From positions 1-38,078 of the forward strand of contig CAJXUB010000018.1 in assembly GCA_913061125.1 (NCBI GenBank): DNA of 38,078 bases, written 5' to 3'. The position numbers and the translations under genes are program-made. This stretch comes from an uncultured Flavobacteriaceae bacterium (lineage in GTDB: Bacteria; Bacteroidota; Bacteroidia; Flavobacteriales; Flavobacteriaceae). The notes beneath the pieces were generated by a model. The model saw nothing but the letters and a program-made list of their open reading frames with translations, was not told the DNA's origin and searched no databases. This document shows positions 31,499 to 38,078 of the stretch, in pieces; within the stretch, counting starts at the first letter, position 1, and every line of letters starts with the position of its first letter.

Positions 31499-33951
31499 TT
31501 AACAACAAATCTCACGGAGCGAAACACCTTGGTTGAACCAAAACTTTGTTTAATTTTTTGAACCACTTGTTTAGACTTTTTTAGAGATTGCTCGGGCGTT
31601 ATTTTAATAAGAATATTTTTGTGATACAAATTTCTGACTCGAGAAACGGGAGGAAATTCAGGGCCCAAAACCATTGCACCAAAAACTTGATGTAACGCAC
31701 TTTTTACCCAATCGGCACCGTCATTTATTCGATTGTAATCTTTGTGTTTTAATGTAATTTTTATCAGTCTAAAAAAGGGTGGATAATTGTAAATTCTACG
31801 CTGGTAAAGCTGTTCATCGAACATGGCATCGTAATTATTCGTTGAAACCTGCTGCAAAATAGTATGATTTGGATTATAGCTCTGAATGAGAACTTTGCCC
31901 CTTACAGACGATCGGCCTGCCCTACCCGATACTTGTTGAAGCAGTTGAAAACTCCGTTCGTGAGCTCTAAAATCTGGAAAATTTATCAGTTGATCCGCAT
32001 TCAATACCCCCACAAGTTTTACAAATCCAAAGTCGAGACCTTTGGTTAACATTTGTGTACCAACCAAAATATCCACCTCCCGTTTTTCAAACCGACGAAT
32101 TAGGGTATTGTAGCTGTTTTTCCCACGTGTGGTATCAAAATCCATACGCGCTACAGACGCATTTGGAAACAACTGCTGTACTTCCTCATGAATTTGTTCT
32201 GTGCCAAAACCTTTGAGATCTAAATCTACGCTGCCACAAGAACCGCAATGATTTTTCATTGCTAAAGTATAACTGCAATAGTGACACCGCAGTTGATTGC
32301 TCTTCTGGTGATACGTCAAACTCACGTCACAATTGGGACATTCTGGCGTATGACCACAAGTATTGCAACTAACCACAGGAGCATATCCCCGCCGGTTTTG
32401 AAAAAGAATCACCTGGTGCTGGATGTCCAACGCGTCTTGTATTTCAGCAATCATTCGATCGCTAAAATGACCCTTCATCCGTTTTCTTTTATACTTATCC
32501 TTTAAATCTACCAACTCAACATCCGGTAAAATGATATTGTTAAACCGCTTTTTTAGAGATACGTAGCCAAATTTATTTTGAACTGTGGCATTGTGATAGG
32601 TCTCTATACTTGGGGTGGCCGACCCTAAAATAACTTTGGCCTCATGCATTTGACCCAAAACAATAGCAGCATCTCTAGCGTGGTAGCGCGGTGCAGGGTC
32701 AAATTGTTTGTACGAGGGCTCGTGTTCCTCATCAACAACAATGAGTTTTAAGTTGTGAAATGGCAACAAAATAGAGGAACGCGCACCAATGACAACTTTT
32801 CCTTCTGATGAATTACTGAGCAACTGATTCCAAATTTCGACGCGCTCACTGGGACTAAACCGCGAATGATAGACCACTACTTTTGAACCAAAATAACGCT
32901 TTAGACGAACAACCAATTGTGAAGTTAGTGCTATTTCAGGAACCAAAAACAGAGCTTGAGACTTCTGTGCCAAAAGGGCTTCAATTTGTTTGATGTAAAT
33001 TTCCGTCTTACCCGACGATGTAACGCCGTGCAACAGGCAAACATCCTTCTCGCTAAACGATTTTTCTATCTGATGAAGGGCCAGTTGTTGTGCCGCTGAT
33101 AAGGCAAATTTTTGCGTATGATCATCGGCATTTATATTGATGCGGCTGATTTCGACTGCAAAATCTTCAAAAATATTTTTGTCGATTAGGGTTTTGATTT
33201 GTGAAGATGTCGCTCCACTACTCTTTTTCAGGGCGCTGACTGTAACTTGACCGCCATGATGTTGAAGGGAAAAATACTGCACAATGATGTGTTGCAGTTT
33301 TTTAGCTCTGTGAAGTTTTTTGGACAATAAATCCAGTCCACCCTTAGCGTTGTAGGGAGCCAATAAACGAACGCAACGCTGTGTTTTAGGTTTGTATTTA
33401 TCAATCAAATTTTGAGAAGTAGTCAGTATATTGGCGTTAATTAGAGGGGTGATGAGCGGAACGATATTTTTCTTTCCCACGATGGCTTGAATGTCTTCCA
33501 CTTTTAAAATGGCCTGGCTTTGAAGAGCTTCTAGGACTAAAAATTGATCGTCAGTCAGTTGGGTTTCATCAATTTTGGCATTGGGAAAAACGGCAATTTG
33601 TGTTTCGCTTTGCAGCAAAAAAGTACTCGGAAGAGCGGCGTTCAATACTTCCCCTAAACTGCACATGTAATAGTCCGAAATCCACTGCCAAAATTTAAAT
33701 TGGAGCGGTTTAACTATAGGGGATTCATCCAAAATGCAGTGAATGGATTTCACCTCGTAGGCCCTAGGAGGTGTATTGTGAAGGTGTTGTACAATTCCCG
33801 TTTGAAGTTTCGATTTTCCGAAAGGGACAGCCACACGAACGCCAGGTGCTATAAATTGCGCCTCGGCAGGTGTTATGGCATAGGTAAAATTTCGTTCCAA
33901 AGGAAGCGGTAAAATGACATCTACAAAATATGACTGTTCTATATTTTGCAT
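31483..33951 (-). CDS. priA: Primosomal protein N' (replication restart helicase PriA)
   Basis: 3'-5' helicase that recognises stalled forks and reloads the replisome. The 822 residues include the N-terminal DNA-binding domain (YFVDVILPLPLERNFTYAI), Walker A GVTSSGKTEIYI, the DEEH box in IVVDEEHEPSYKQF, the zinc-binding cysteine pairs in CNTCGHTPECPNCD, CHYCSY and CGSCG, and the helicase end FQLLQQVSGRAGRSSVRGKV. The C-terminus is complete. It is the third gene of a nadC-brkB-priA transcript, overlapping brkB by 13 bases. Confidence 0.96.
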   Translation of the reverse strand: MQNIEQSYFVDVILPLPLERNFTYAITPAEAQFIAPGVRVAVPFGKSKLQTGIVQHLHNTPPRAYEVKSIHCILDESPIVKPLQFKFWQWISDYYMCSLGEVLNAALPSTFLLQSETQIAVFPNAKIDETQLTDDQFLVLEALQSQAILKVEDIQAIVGKKNIVPLITPLINANILTTSQNLIDKYKPKTQRCVRLLAPYNAKGGLDLLSKKLHRAKKLQHIIVQYFSLQHHGGQVTVSALKKSSGATSSQIKTLIDKNIFEDFAVEISRININADDHTQKFALSAAQQLALHQIEKSFSEKDVCLLHGVTSSGKTEIYIKQIEALLAQKSQALFLVPEIALTSQLVVRLKRYFGSKVVVYHSRFSPSERVEIWNQLLSNSSEGKVVIGARSSILLPFHNLKLIVVDEEHEPSYKQFDPAPRYHARDAAIVLGQMHEAKVILGSATPSIETYHNATVQNKFGYVSLKKRFNNIILPDVELVDLKDKYKRKRMKGHFSDRMIAEIQDALDIQHQVILFQNRRGYAPVVSCNTCGHTPECPNCDVSLTYHQKSNQLRCHYCSYTLAMKNHCGSCGSVDLDLKGFGTEQIHEEVQQLFPNASVARMDFDTTRGKNSYNTLIRRFEKREVDILVGTQMLTKGLDFGFVKLVGVLNADQLINFPDFRAHERSFQLLQQVSGRAGRSSVRGKVLIQSYNPNHTILQQVSTNNYDAMFDEQLYQRRIYNYPPFFRLIKITLKHKDYNRINDGADWVKSALHQVFGAMVLGPEFPPVSRVRNLYHKNILIKITPEQSLKKSKQVVQKIKQSFGSTKVFRSVRFVVNVDNY

Positions 33952-34877
33952 TGTTGTTTCAATTGATTTAAGGATGCGTTGAGTTCATAACCCAGCAATA
34001 AAATTATGGCGTTCAACCACAAGTAAAATAACAAAATAAGCAGGGCCCCAATGGAGCCATAAAGTTGATTGTAGGTTGAGAAATTTTCAATGTAAATTCC
34101 AAATAAGTATGAGTTGGCCAAAACAAGCAGGGTCGTTAGAAGGGCTCCAACAGAGAAGAATCGGGTTAATTTGCCTTGTTTAGTACCAAAGAAATATAAC
34201 ACAGAAACTGCCAAATATACCATTAAAACAAAAAAGGCCAATTTGATGCGTTTTAGCCATTGTAACTCGGCGGTGGTGGTATCTAAGTTCAGACCCTCAT
34301 ACAATGGATTGAGCAAATAGATTTCCAAATAACCAAACCCAATAATTGTGGTAATTAGAATAATAACCAAGATGATTGACACCCCAAATGCATACAAATA
34401 CTGAAAAACAAAATTACGATTGAGTTGCTGGTGATATGAATTTTCGAAAGCAGAAAAAACAGCATTAACCCCGTTGGCCATGAGCAGCATGGAGATGACA
34501 AAAACCGAAGATAACAACCCGCCCGAGCGCTGATTGTTTATGTTTTCAAAAATATTTTGGTTAAAAAAATCGGAAGTATTGGGCGGGAGAGTTGCTTCCA
34601 AAACGTTTAAAAAATCCGTTTTAAACGTTTCAATTGGGATGTAAGGAATCAAGATAATGATGAACAACAAAAAAGGAAAAATAGCCATAAAAAAACTAAA
34701 CGCCACTGCACTGGCACGAAGGGTTATGGCACCGTGTACAATGCCCAAACCGTACATCTCGATCAAATCGTAGGCCGAAAGTCCCTCAAAACCAGGCAGT
34801 TGAATCGATTTCAAGAGCCGAACTATCCAACGAATAATTGGAATTTGATTCCGTTGTTTTTCTATGGATTGACTCAT
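33939..34877 (-). CDS. YihY/BrkB family membrane protein
   Basis: A 312-residue inner-membrane protein with about six hydrophobic helices. The first follows HGAITLRASAVAFSFFMAIF, and the family motif NSYLFGIYIENFSTYNQLYG leads to the last helices (GSIGALLILLFYLWLNAII). It belongs to the YihY/BrkB family, once misnamed ribonuclease BN; its transport function is uncertain. It overlaps nadC by four bases and priA by 13, so it is translated from a shared message. Confidence 0.93.
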   Translation of the reverse strand: MSQSIEKQRNQIPIIRWIVRLLKSIQLPGFEGLSAYDLIEMYGLGIVHGAITLRASAVAFSFFMAIFPFLLFIIILIPYIPIETFKTDFLNVLEATLPPNTSDFFNQNIFENINNQRSGGLLSSVFVISMLLMANGVNAVFSAFENSYHQQLNRNFVFQYLYAFGVSIILVIILITTIIGFGYLEIYLLNPLYEGLNLDTTTAELQWLKRIKLAFFVLMVYLAVSVLYFFGTKQGKLTRFFSVGALLTTLLVLANSYLFGIYIENFSTYNQLYGSIGALLILLFYLWLNAIILLLGYELNASLNQLKQQCKI

Positions 34878-35734
34878 TTTATGGCTTTTAGACTGAGATC
34901 CATATTATGAACTGAATGTGTTAACGCCCCTGAAGAAATATAGTCCACGCCGCATTCGGCGTAGTGCCGTAAGGTCACTTCGTCGATGCCCCCAGATGAC
35001 TCCGTTTGACACTGATTGCCAATAAGTTCTACCGCTTTTTTGGTATCTTGAATTCCAAAATTATCGATCAAAATTCGGTCGGCACCGCCGTGTTTCAAAA
35101 TGGCTTGAATTTCTTCCATATCGCGTGCCTCCACAATAACTTTTAAGGTCAACTTATTAGTTTGAAGATAGTGGGCTGTTAAATCCAAGGCCTTGGTTAC
35201 GCCGCCAGCAAAATCGATGTGGTTGTCTTTTAGCATAATGGCATCATACAACCCAAAGCGGTGATTGACTCCCCCTCCGATATGAACCGCCCATTTTTCT
35301 AAGGCGCGAATGCCTGGAGTGGTTTTTCGGGTGTCCAAAATGCGGGTATTGGTTCCTTCCAATAATTTAACAAAATGATTTGTTTTTGTTGCGATGGCGC
35401 TCATGCGTTGCATGGCATTGAGAACCAAACGCTCGGCTTTTAGAATGGCTTGTTGTGAGCCAACGACCTCAAAAGCGATGTCGCCATATTTCACTGCAGT
35501 GCCGTCAGAAATGTTAACGTGTACTTGAAGTTTTGGATCGACGTACTGAAAGACTTTTTTAGCAAAATCGACACCGGCTAAAATTCCTTTGTCTTTTACA
35601 AAAAGGTGGGCCTTACCAAAAGTGTGTTGAGGGATACAGGCCAACGAACTGTGGTCGCCCTCTCCAACATCTTCCCGAATGGCATTGACAATGATACGAT
35701 TGATTTCTTGTTGAAAGGCATTTTGAGTGATCAT
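34874..35734 (-). CDS. nadC: Nicotinate-nucleotide pyrophosphorylase (carboxylating)
   Basis: Quinolinate phosphoribosyltransferase: converts quinolinate and PRPP to nicotinate mononucleotide, CO2 and pyrophosphate in NAD synthesis. The 286 residues show the N-terminal substrate domain (AIREDVGEGDHSSLACIP), then ERLVLNAMQRMSAIAT, the PRPP and quinolinate site TRKTTPGIRALEKWAV, GGGVNHRFGLYDAIMLKDNH, and the C-terminal SSGGIDEVTLRHYAECGVDY. Length is normal. It is the first gene of the nadC-brkB-priA transcript and divergent from rlmH. Confidence 0.97.
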   Translation of the reverse strand: MITQNAFQQEINRIIVNAIREDVGEGDHSSLACIPQHTFGKAHLFVKDKGILAGVDFAKKVFQYVDPKLQVHVNISDGTAVKYGDIAFEVVGSQQAILKAERLVLNAMQRMSAIATKTNHFVKLLEGTNTRILDTRKTTPGIRALEKWAVHIGGGVNHRFGLYDAIMLKDNHIDFAGGVTKALDLTAHYLQTNKLTLKVIVEARDMEEIQAILKHGGADRILIDNFGIQDTKKAVELIGNQCQTESSGGIDEVTLRHYAECGVDYISSGALTHSVHNMDLSLKAIK

Positions 35735-35801
35735 AAAGATACTTTTCAGCTAAATTAAGAATTTGAAAATTTAAATCAGAGTCCAACATCATATTTATGT
35801 T

Positions 35802-35809
35802 TACATTTG
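35802..35809 (+). promoter_or_regulatory. -7 promoter box before rlmH
   Basis: TACATTTG, an exact TAnnTTTG, ends only 4 bases before the rlmH ATG. If used, transcription would start at or next to the start codon, giving an almost leaderless message. No clear -33 element is visible at the normal distance. Confidence 0.45.
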
Positions 35810-35813
35810 CAGC

Positions 35814-36287
35814 ATGAAAATCAAACTTTTGGCTGTTGGAAAAACCGATGATATAGCTTTACAGCAATCCATTGAAACATTTGAATCGCGATTACGGCGG
35901 TATGTCTCATTCACGATTGATATTATTCCCGATTTAAAACACACCAAAAATCTTTCTGAATCTGAACAAAAGCATAAAGAAGGGCAATTGATTTTGAATA
36001 AAATTACCCCCACAGATCGGCTATTTTTACTGGACGAAAAAGGACAATCGTACAGTTCGGTTGAATTTTCAACTTTTCTACAAAAACAAATGAATTCGAG
36101 CGTTAAGCAATTGGTTTTGGTCATTGGAGGGCCTTATGGATTTTCGGATTCGGTTTACGACAAGGCCAACGGAAAAATTTCATTATCAAAAATGACATTT
36201 TCGCATCAAATGATCCGATTATTTGCCGTGGAGCAGCTCTATCGCGGTTTTAGTATTTTAAGAAATGAACCCTATCACCATCGATAA
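35814..36287 (+). CDS. rlmH: 23S rRNA (pseudouridine-1915 N3)-methyltransferase
   Basis: SPOUT-class methyltransferase that methylates pseudouridine 1915 of 23S rRNA on assembled ribosomes. The 157 residues show LDEKGQSYSSVEFSTFLQK, the knot motif VIGGPYGFSDSVYDKANGKI and the C-terminal HQMIRLFAVEQLYRGFSIL with NEPYHHR, all typical. Length is normal. It is cotranscribed with rdgB, which starts 3 bases after its stop. Confidence 0.97.
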   Translation: MKIKLLAVGKTDDIALQQSIETFESRLRRYVSFTIDIIPDLKHTKNLSESEQKHKEGQLILNKITPTDRLFLLDEKGQSYSSVEFSTFLQKQMNSSVKQLVLVIGGPYGFSDSVYDKANGKISLSKMTFSHQMIRLFAVEQLYRGFSILRNEPYHHR

Positions 36288-36290
36288 ATT

Positions 36291-36872
36291 ATGATTGAAA
36301 TTGTCTTTGCTACGAATAATTCCAATAAACTCCACGAGGTTCAAGCCCTTATGCCAAAGGGGATAAAATTGGTGAGTTTAAAAGACATCGGATGTTTTGA
36401 GGACATTCCAGAAACTCAAAATACCATTGAAGGCAACGCTATTCAAAAGGCCAATTACATCAAAACTAATTACAATAAAGACTGTTTTGCTGACGATACA
36501 GGCCTGGAGGTTGAAGCTCTAAATGGTGCTCCAGGGGTATATTCGGCACGATATGCCGGTCCTGAAAAAAAGGCTTCAAACAACATCAATAAACTCTTGG
36601 AAGCGCTGAAACATCACACCAACAGATTGGCACAATTTAGGACGGTTATTGCCCTTAATCTTGGCGATAAAACAATTACGTTTGAAGGGATTTGCAAAGG
36701 TGAAATTATCAACCAAAAAAAAGGGTCTGGCGGATTTGGCTACGATCCCATATTTCTCCCCGATGGACAGGCCGAAACGTTTGCAGAAATGTCTTTAGAA
36801 ATCAAAAATACCATCGGGCATAGAGGTCGAGCTGTAGCGCAATTAATTGCCTTTTTTGAACAACAAACCTAA
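36291..36872 (+). CDS. rdgB: XTP/dITP diphosphatase (non-canonical purine NTP pyrophosphatase)
   Basis: House-cleaning enzyme that hydrolyses dITP and XTP to monophosphates, preventing their incorporation into DNA and RNA. The 193 residues have FATNNSNKLHEVQALMP at the N-terminus, the metal-site motif FADDTGLEVEALNGAPGVYS, SARYAGP, and GGFGYDPIFLPDG followed by IGHRGRAVAQL. All are typical of the Ham1/RdgB family. It starts 3 bases after rlmH; the following helicase gene has its own promoter box. Confidence 0.97.
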   Translation: MIEIVFATNNSNKLHEVQALMPKGIKLVSLKDIGCFEDIPETQNTIEGNAIQKANYIKTNYNKDCFADDTGLEVEALNGAPGVYSARYAGPEKKASNNINKLLEALKHHTNRLAQFRTVIALNLGDKTITFEGICKGEIINQKKGSGGFGYDPIFLPDGQAETFAEMSLEIKNTIGHRGRAVAQLIAFFEQQT

Positions 36873-36888
36873 CTCGCTAAAATAAACG

Positions 36889-36896
36889 TATATTTG
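36889..36896 (+). promoter_or_regulatory. -7 promoter box before the DEAD-box helicase
   Basis: TATATTTG, an exact TAnnTTTG match, 101 bases upstream of the helicase ATG. It implies a leader of about 95 bases that contains the inverted repeats described at 36903-36969. No good -33 partner was found. Confidence 0.5.
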
Positions 36897-36902
36897 CAGC
36901 AA

Positions 36903-36969
36903 ATCCTCAGGGTGAGGATGTGTTACATGAAGTCAATTTAACAGGTTCGATGTGCTTCTGAGGTAACAC
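36903..36969 (+). promoter_or_regulatory. Structured 5' leader of the DEAD-box helicase mRNA
   Basis: Hairpin 1: ATCCTCA (36903-36909), loop GGG, TGAGGAT (36913-36919). Hairpin 2: GTGTTAC (36920-36926) with GTAACAC (36963-36969), extended inside by GAAG (36929-36932) with CTTC (36955-36958). CCTCAG (36905-36910) can instead pair with CTGAGG (36958-36963), which would break both. Two exclusive folds suggest a switch, perhaps by temperature or by the helicase itself. It does not match a riboswitch class I know. Confidence 0.45.
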
Positions 36970-36997
36970 TTTAAATAGGACATCGAATTTTTTACGA

Positions 36998-38078
36998 ATG
37001 AACACATTCCAACAATTGGGCCTTGAAGCGCACTTACTTCAGGCCATCGCCGACCTTGGATTTGAAACACCAAGCGATATTCAACTCAAAGCCATCCCTT
37101 CTCTTCTTTCCGAAGAGCGCGACCTCGTAGCACTGGCTCAAACAGGAACAGGAAAAACGGCCGCTTTTGGATTTCCAATGCTTCAAAATATTGACATCAA
37201 CAGCAGAACCACGCAAGGGCTAGTCCTCTCACCGACAAGAGAACTTTGTTTGCAAATTACCAATGAAATGAAACTTTATGGCAAATACTGCAAAGGTCTC
37301 AATGTGGTGGCTGTGTATGGCGGTGCCAGCATCACAGAACAAGCCAAACAAATAAAACGCGGTGCACAAATTATCGTTGCAACTCCAGGTCGAATGAAAG
37401 ATATGATTCAACGGCGAATGATTGATATTTCAAAGATTGACTATGCCGTTTTGGACGAAGCTGATGAAATGCTTAACATGGGTTTTTTTGAAGACATTAA
37501 CGCCATTTTGTCCTACACCCCCGACCAAAAATCGACTTGGTTATTTTCGGCTACCATGCCCAAAGAAGTGGCCGTAATTGCCAAAAAATTTATGCACGAC
37601 CCTGTTGAAATTACTGTAGGCAAGAAAAACATTGGAAGTAAAAATGTAACTCACGAATATTACGTTGTGGGAGCAAGAGACCGATACGCCGCTCTTAAGC
37701 GACTGGCTGATGCCAATCCAAATATTTTTTCGGTAGTGTTTTGCAGAACCAAAAGAGATACTCAAAAAGTGGCTGAAAAACTGGTTGAAGATGGCTATAA
37801 CGCCGGAGCACTTCATGGGGATTTAAGTCAAAATCAGCGTGATTTAGTGATGAAATCCTTCCGAAACAAACAAATACAACTGTTGGTGGCCACGGATGTA
37901 GCGGCGCGAGGCATTGATGTTGACGACATCACCCACGTAATTAACTACCAATTGCCCGACGAAATTGAAACTTACACCCACCGAAGTGGTCGAACGGGAC
38001 GGGCTGGACGGCATGGAATCTCGATGGTGATTATTACAAAAAGTGAGTTTCGTAAAATTAAGGCCATTGAAAATAAAA
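36998..38078 (+). CDS. DEAD-box ATP-dependent RNA helicase, 3' end outside window
   Basis: RNA helicase that unwinds short duplexes during ribosome assembly, RNA decay or cold adaptation. The 360 visible residues start MNTFQQLGLEAHLLQAI and contain the Q motif FETPSDIQLKAIP, Walker A AQTGTGKTAAF, SPTRELCLQI, TPGR, the DEAD box in VLDEADEMLNMGFFEDI, motif III FSATMP, and motifs V-VI ATDVAARGIDVDDITHVINY and HRSGRTGRAG. Both RecA-like domains are nearly complete; the C-terminal part, which distinguishes DeaD/CsdA from other types, is cut off. It is preceded by a promoter box and a structured leader. Confidence 0.95.
   Translation, partial: MNTFQQLGLEAHLLQAIADLGFETPSDIQLKAIPSLLSEERDLVALAQTGTGKTAAFGFPMLQNIDINSRTTQGLVLSPTRELCLQITNEMKLYGKYCKGLNVVAVYGGASITEQAKQIKRGAQIIVATPGRMKDMIQRRMIDISKIDYAVLDEADEMLNMGFFEDINAILSYTPDQKSTWLFSATMPKEVAVIAKKFMHDPVEITVGKKNIGSKNVTHEYYVVGARDRYAALKRLADANPNIFSVVFCRTKRDTQKVAEKLVEDGYNAGALHGDLSQNQRDLVMKSFRNKQIQLLVATDVAARGIDVDDITHVINYQLPDEIETYTHRSGRTGRAGRHGISMVIITKSEFRKIKAIENK

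Noticed and set aside
31546-31556. Third copy of TTGTTTAATT
   Set aside because: It lies inside priA coding sequence, lacks the AAATGTTAAT partner and has no spaced TAnnTTTG box, so it is likely chance.
36918-36941. Seven-codon upstream reading frame in the helicase leader (MCYMKSI)
   Set aside because: It lies in the arms of the predicted hairpins, has no biased amino acids and is easily explained by chance.
36903-36969. Possible thiamine pyrophosphate or SAM-II riboswitch in the helicase leader
   Set aside because: The core consensus segments of these classes are not present on the plus strand, and the downstream gene is not in a matching pathway; a faint resemblance on the minus strand is not convincing.
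1-38078. CRISPR arrays, insertion sequences, prophage or toxin-antitoxin systems
   Set aside because: No repeat-spacer arrays, transposase or phage genes, or toxin-like gene pairs were seen; the window is ordinary chromosome apart from the photolyase block.

Overview
The window looks like chromosomal DNA of a member of the Flavobacteriaceae (Bacteroidota). The base composition is AT-rich. Many upstream regions carry the Bacteroidota -7 promoter element TAnnTTTG, in places with a TTTG/TTG -33 element about 20 bases upstream. Several proteins belong to families I know mainly from this group: DUF4290, DUF6495, the START-like protein, the Lacal_2735 family, an Oar-like TonB-dependent receptor, and PriA in an operon with BrkB and NadC. 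Coding density is very high, and no gene-free stretch exceeds about 180 bases.

Layout. 1-497: 5' part of dnaK (minus). 639-3543: operon panB, an RluA-type pseudouridine synthase and an aldehyde dehydrogenase. 3639-5177: comM/yifB (minus). 5308-16212: a head-to-tail block of 16 plus-strand genes, described below. 16225-18570: murA, DUF4290 and DUF493 (minus). 18649-22046: a P-loop NTPase, recQ and fmt. 22151-22702: yqgE. 22699-23981: a class IV aminotransferase and a START-like protein (minus). 24112-24185: tRNA-Met. 24215-26098: hisS and DUF6495 (minus). 26166-29312: an Oar-like TonB-dependent receptor (minus). 29477-30577: ribosomal operon rpsF-rpsR-rplI (minus). 30759-31472: a LytTR regulator. 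31483-35734: nadC-brkB-priA (minus). 35814-36872: rlmH and rdgB. 36998-end: a DEAD-box RNA helicase that continues past the window, with a structured leader.

The most interesting region is 5308-16212. It encodes a TetR-type regulator, an ABC1/UbiB-type kinase-like protein, a flavin reductase-like flavoprotein, a 44-residue zinc-ribbon-like protein (DUF2256), a DASH-type cryptochrome, an iron-sulfur (PhrB-type) photolyase, an unrecognised protein, a TIGR03643/DUF2805 protein, GTP cyclohydrolase I, a small helical protein, a short-chain dehydrogenase lacking the catalytic tyrosine, an exported glutathione peroxidase, a Lacal_2735 protein, TspO, an SRPBCC protein and a class I CPD photolyase. 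Most neighbours overlap or are separated by fewer than 20 bases. Three photolyase/cryptochrome proteins from different subfamilies therefore sit with plausible suppliers of flavin and pterin cofactors and with peroxide and tetrapyrrole stress functions. I read this as a coordinated light, UV and photo-oxidative stress system.

The two longest gaps bordering or inside this block (before tetR, and before the unrecognised gene at 10955) share a regulatory module. It consists of AAATGTTAAT, two variable bases, TTGTTTAATT, then exactly 26 bases, then a TAnnTTTG box. Neither copy has a normal -33 element, which suggests promoters under positive control by a shared regulator. Other observations: an aspartate replaces the catalytic cysteine of MurA, a glutamate replaces the phospho-acceptor aspartate of the LytTR regulator, TGACA/TGTCA repeats precede dnaK, two DnaA-box-like sites lie at the 3' end of priA, and the helicase leader can form competing hairpins.
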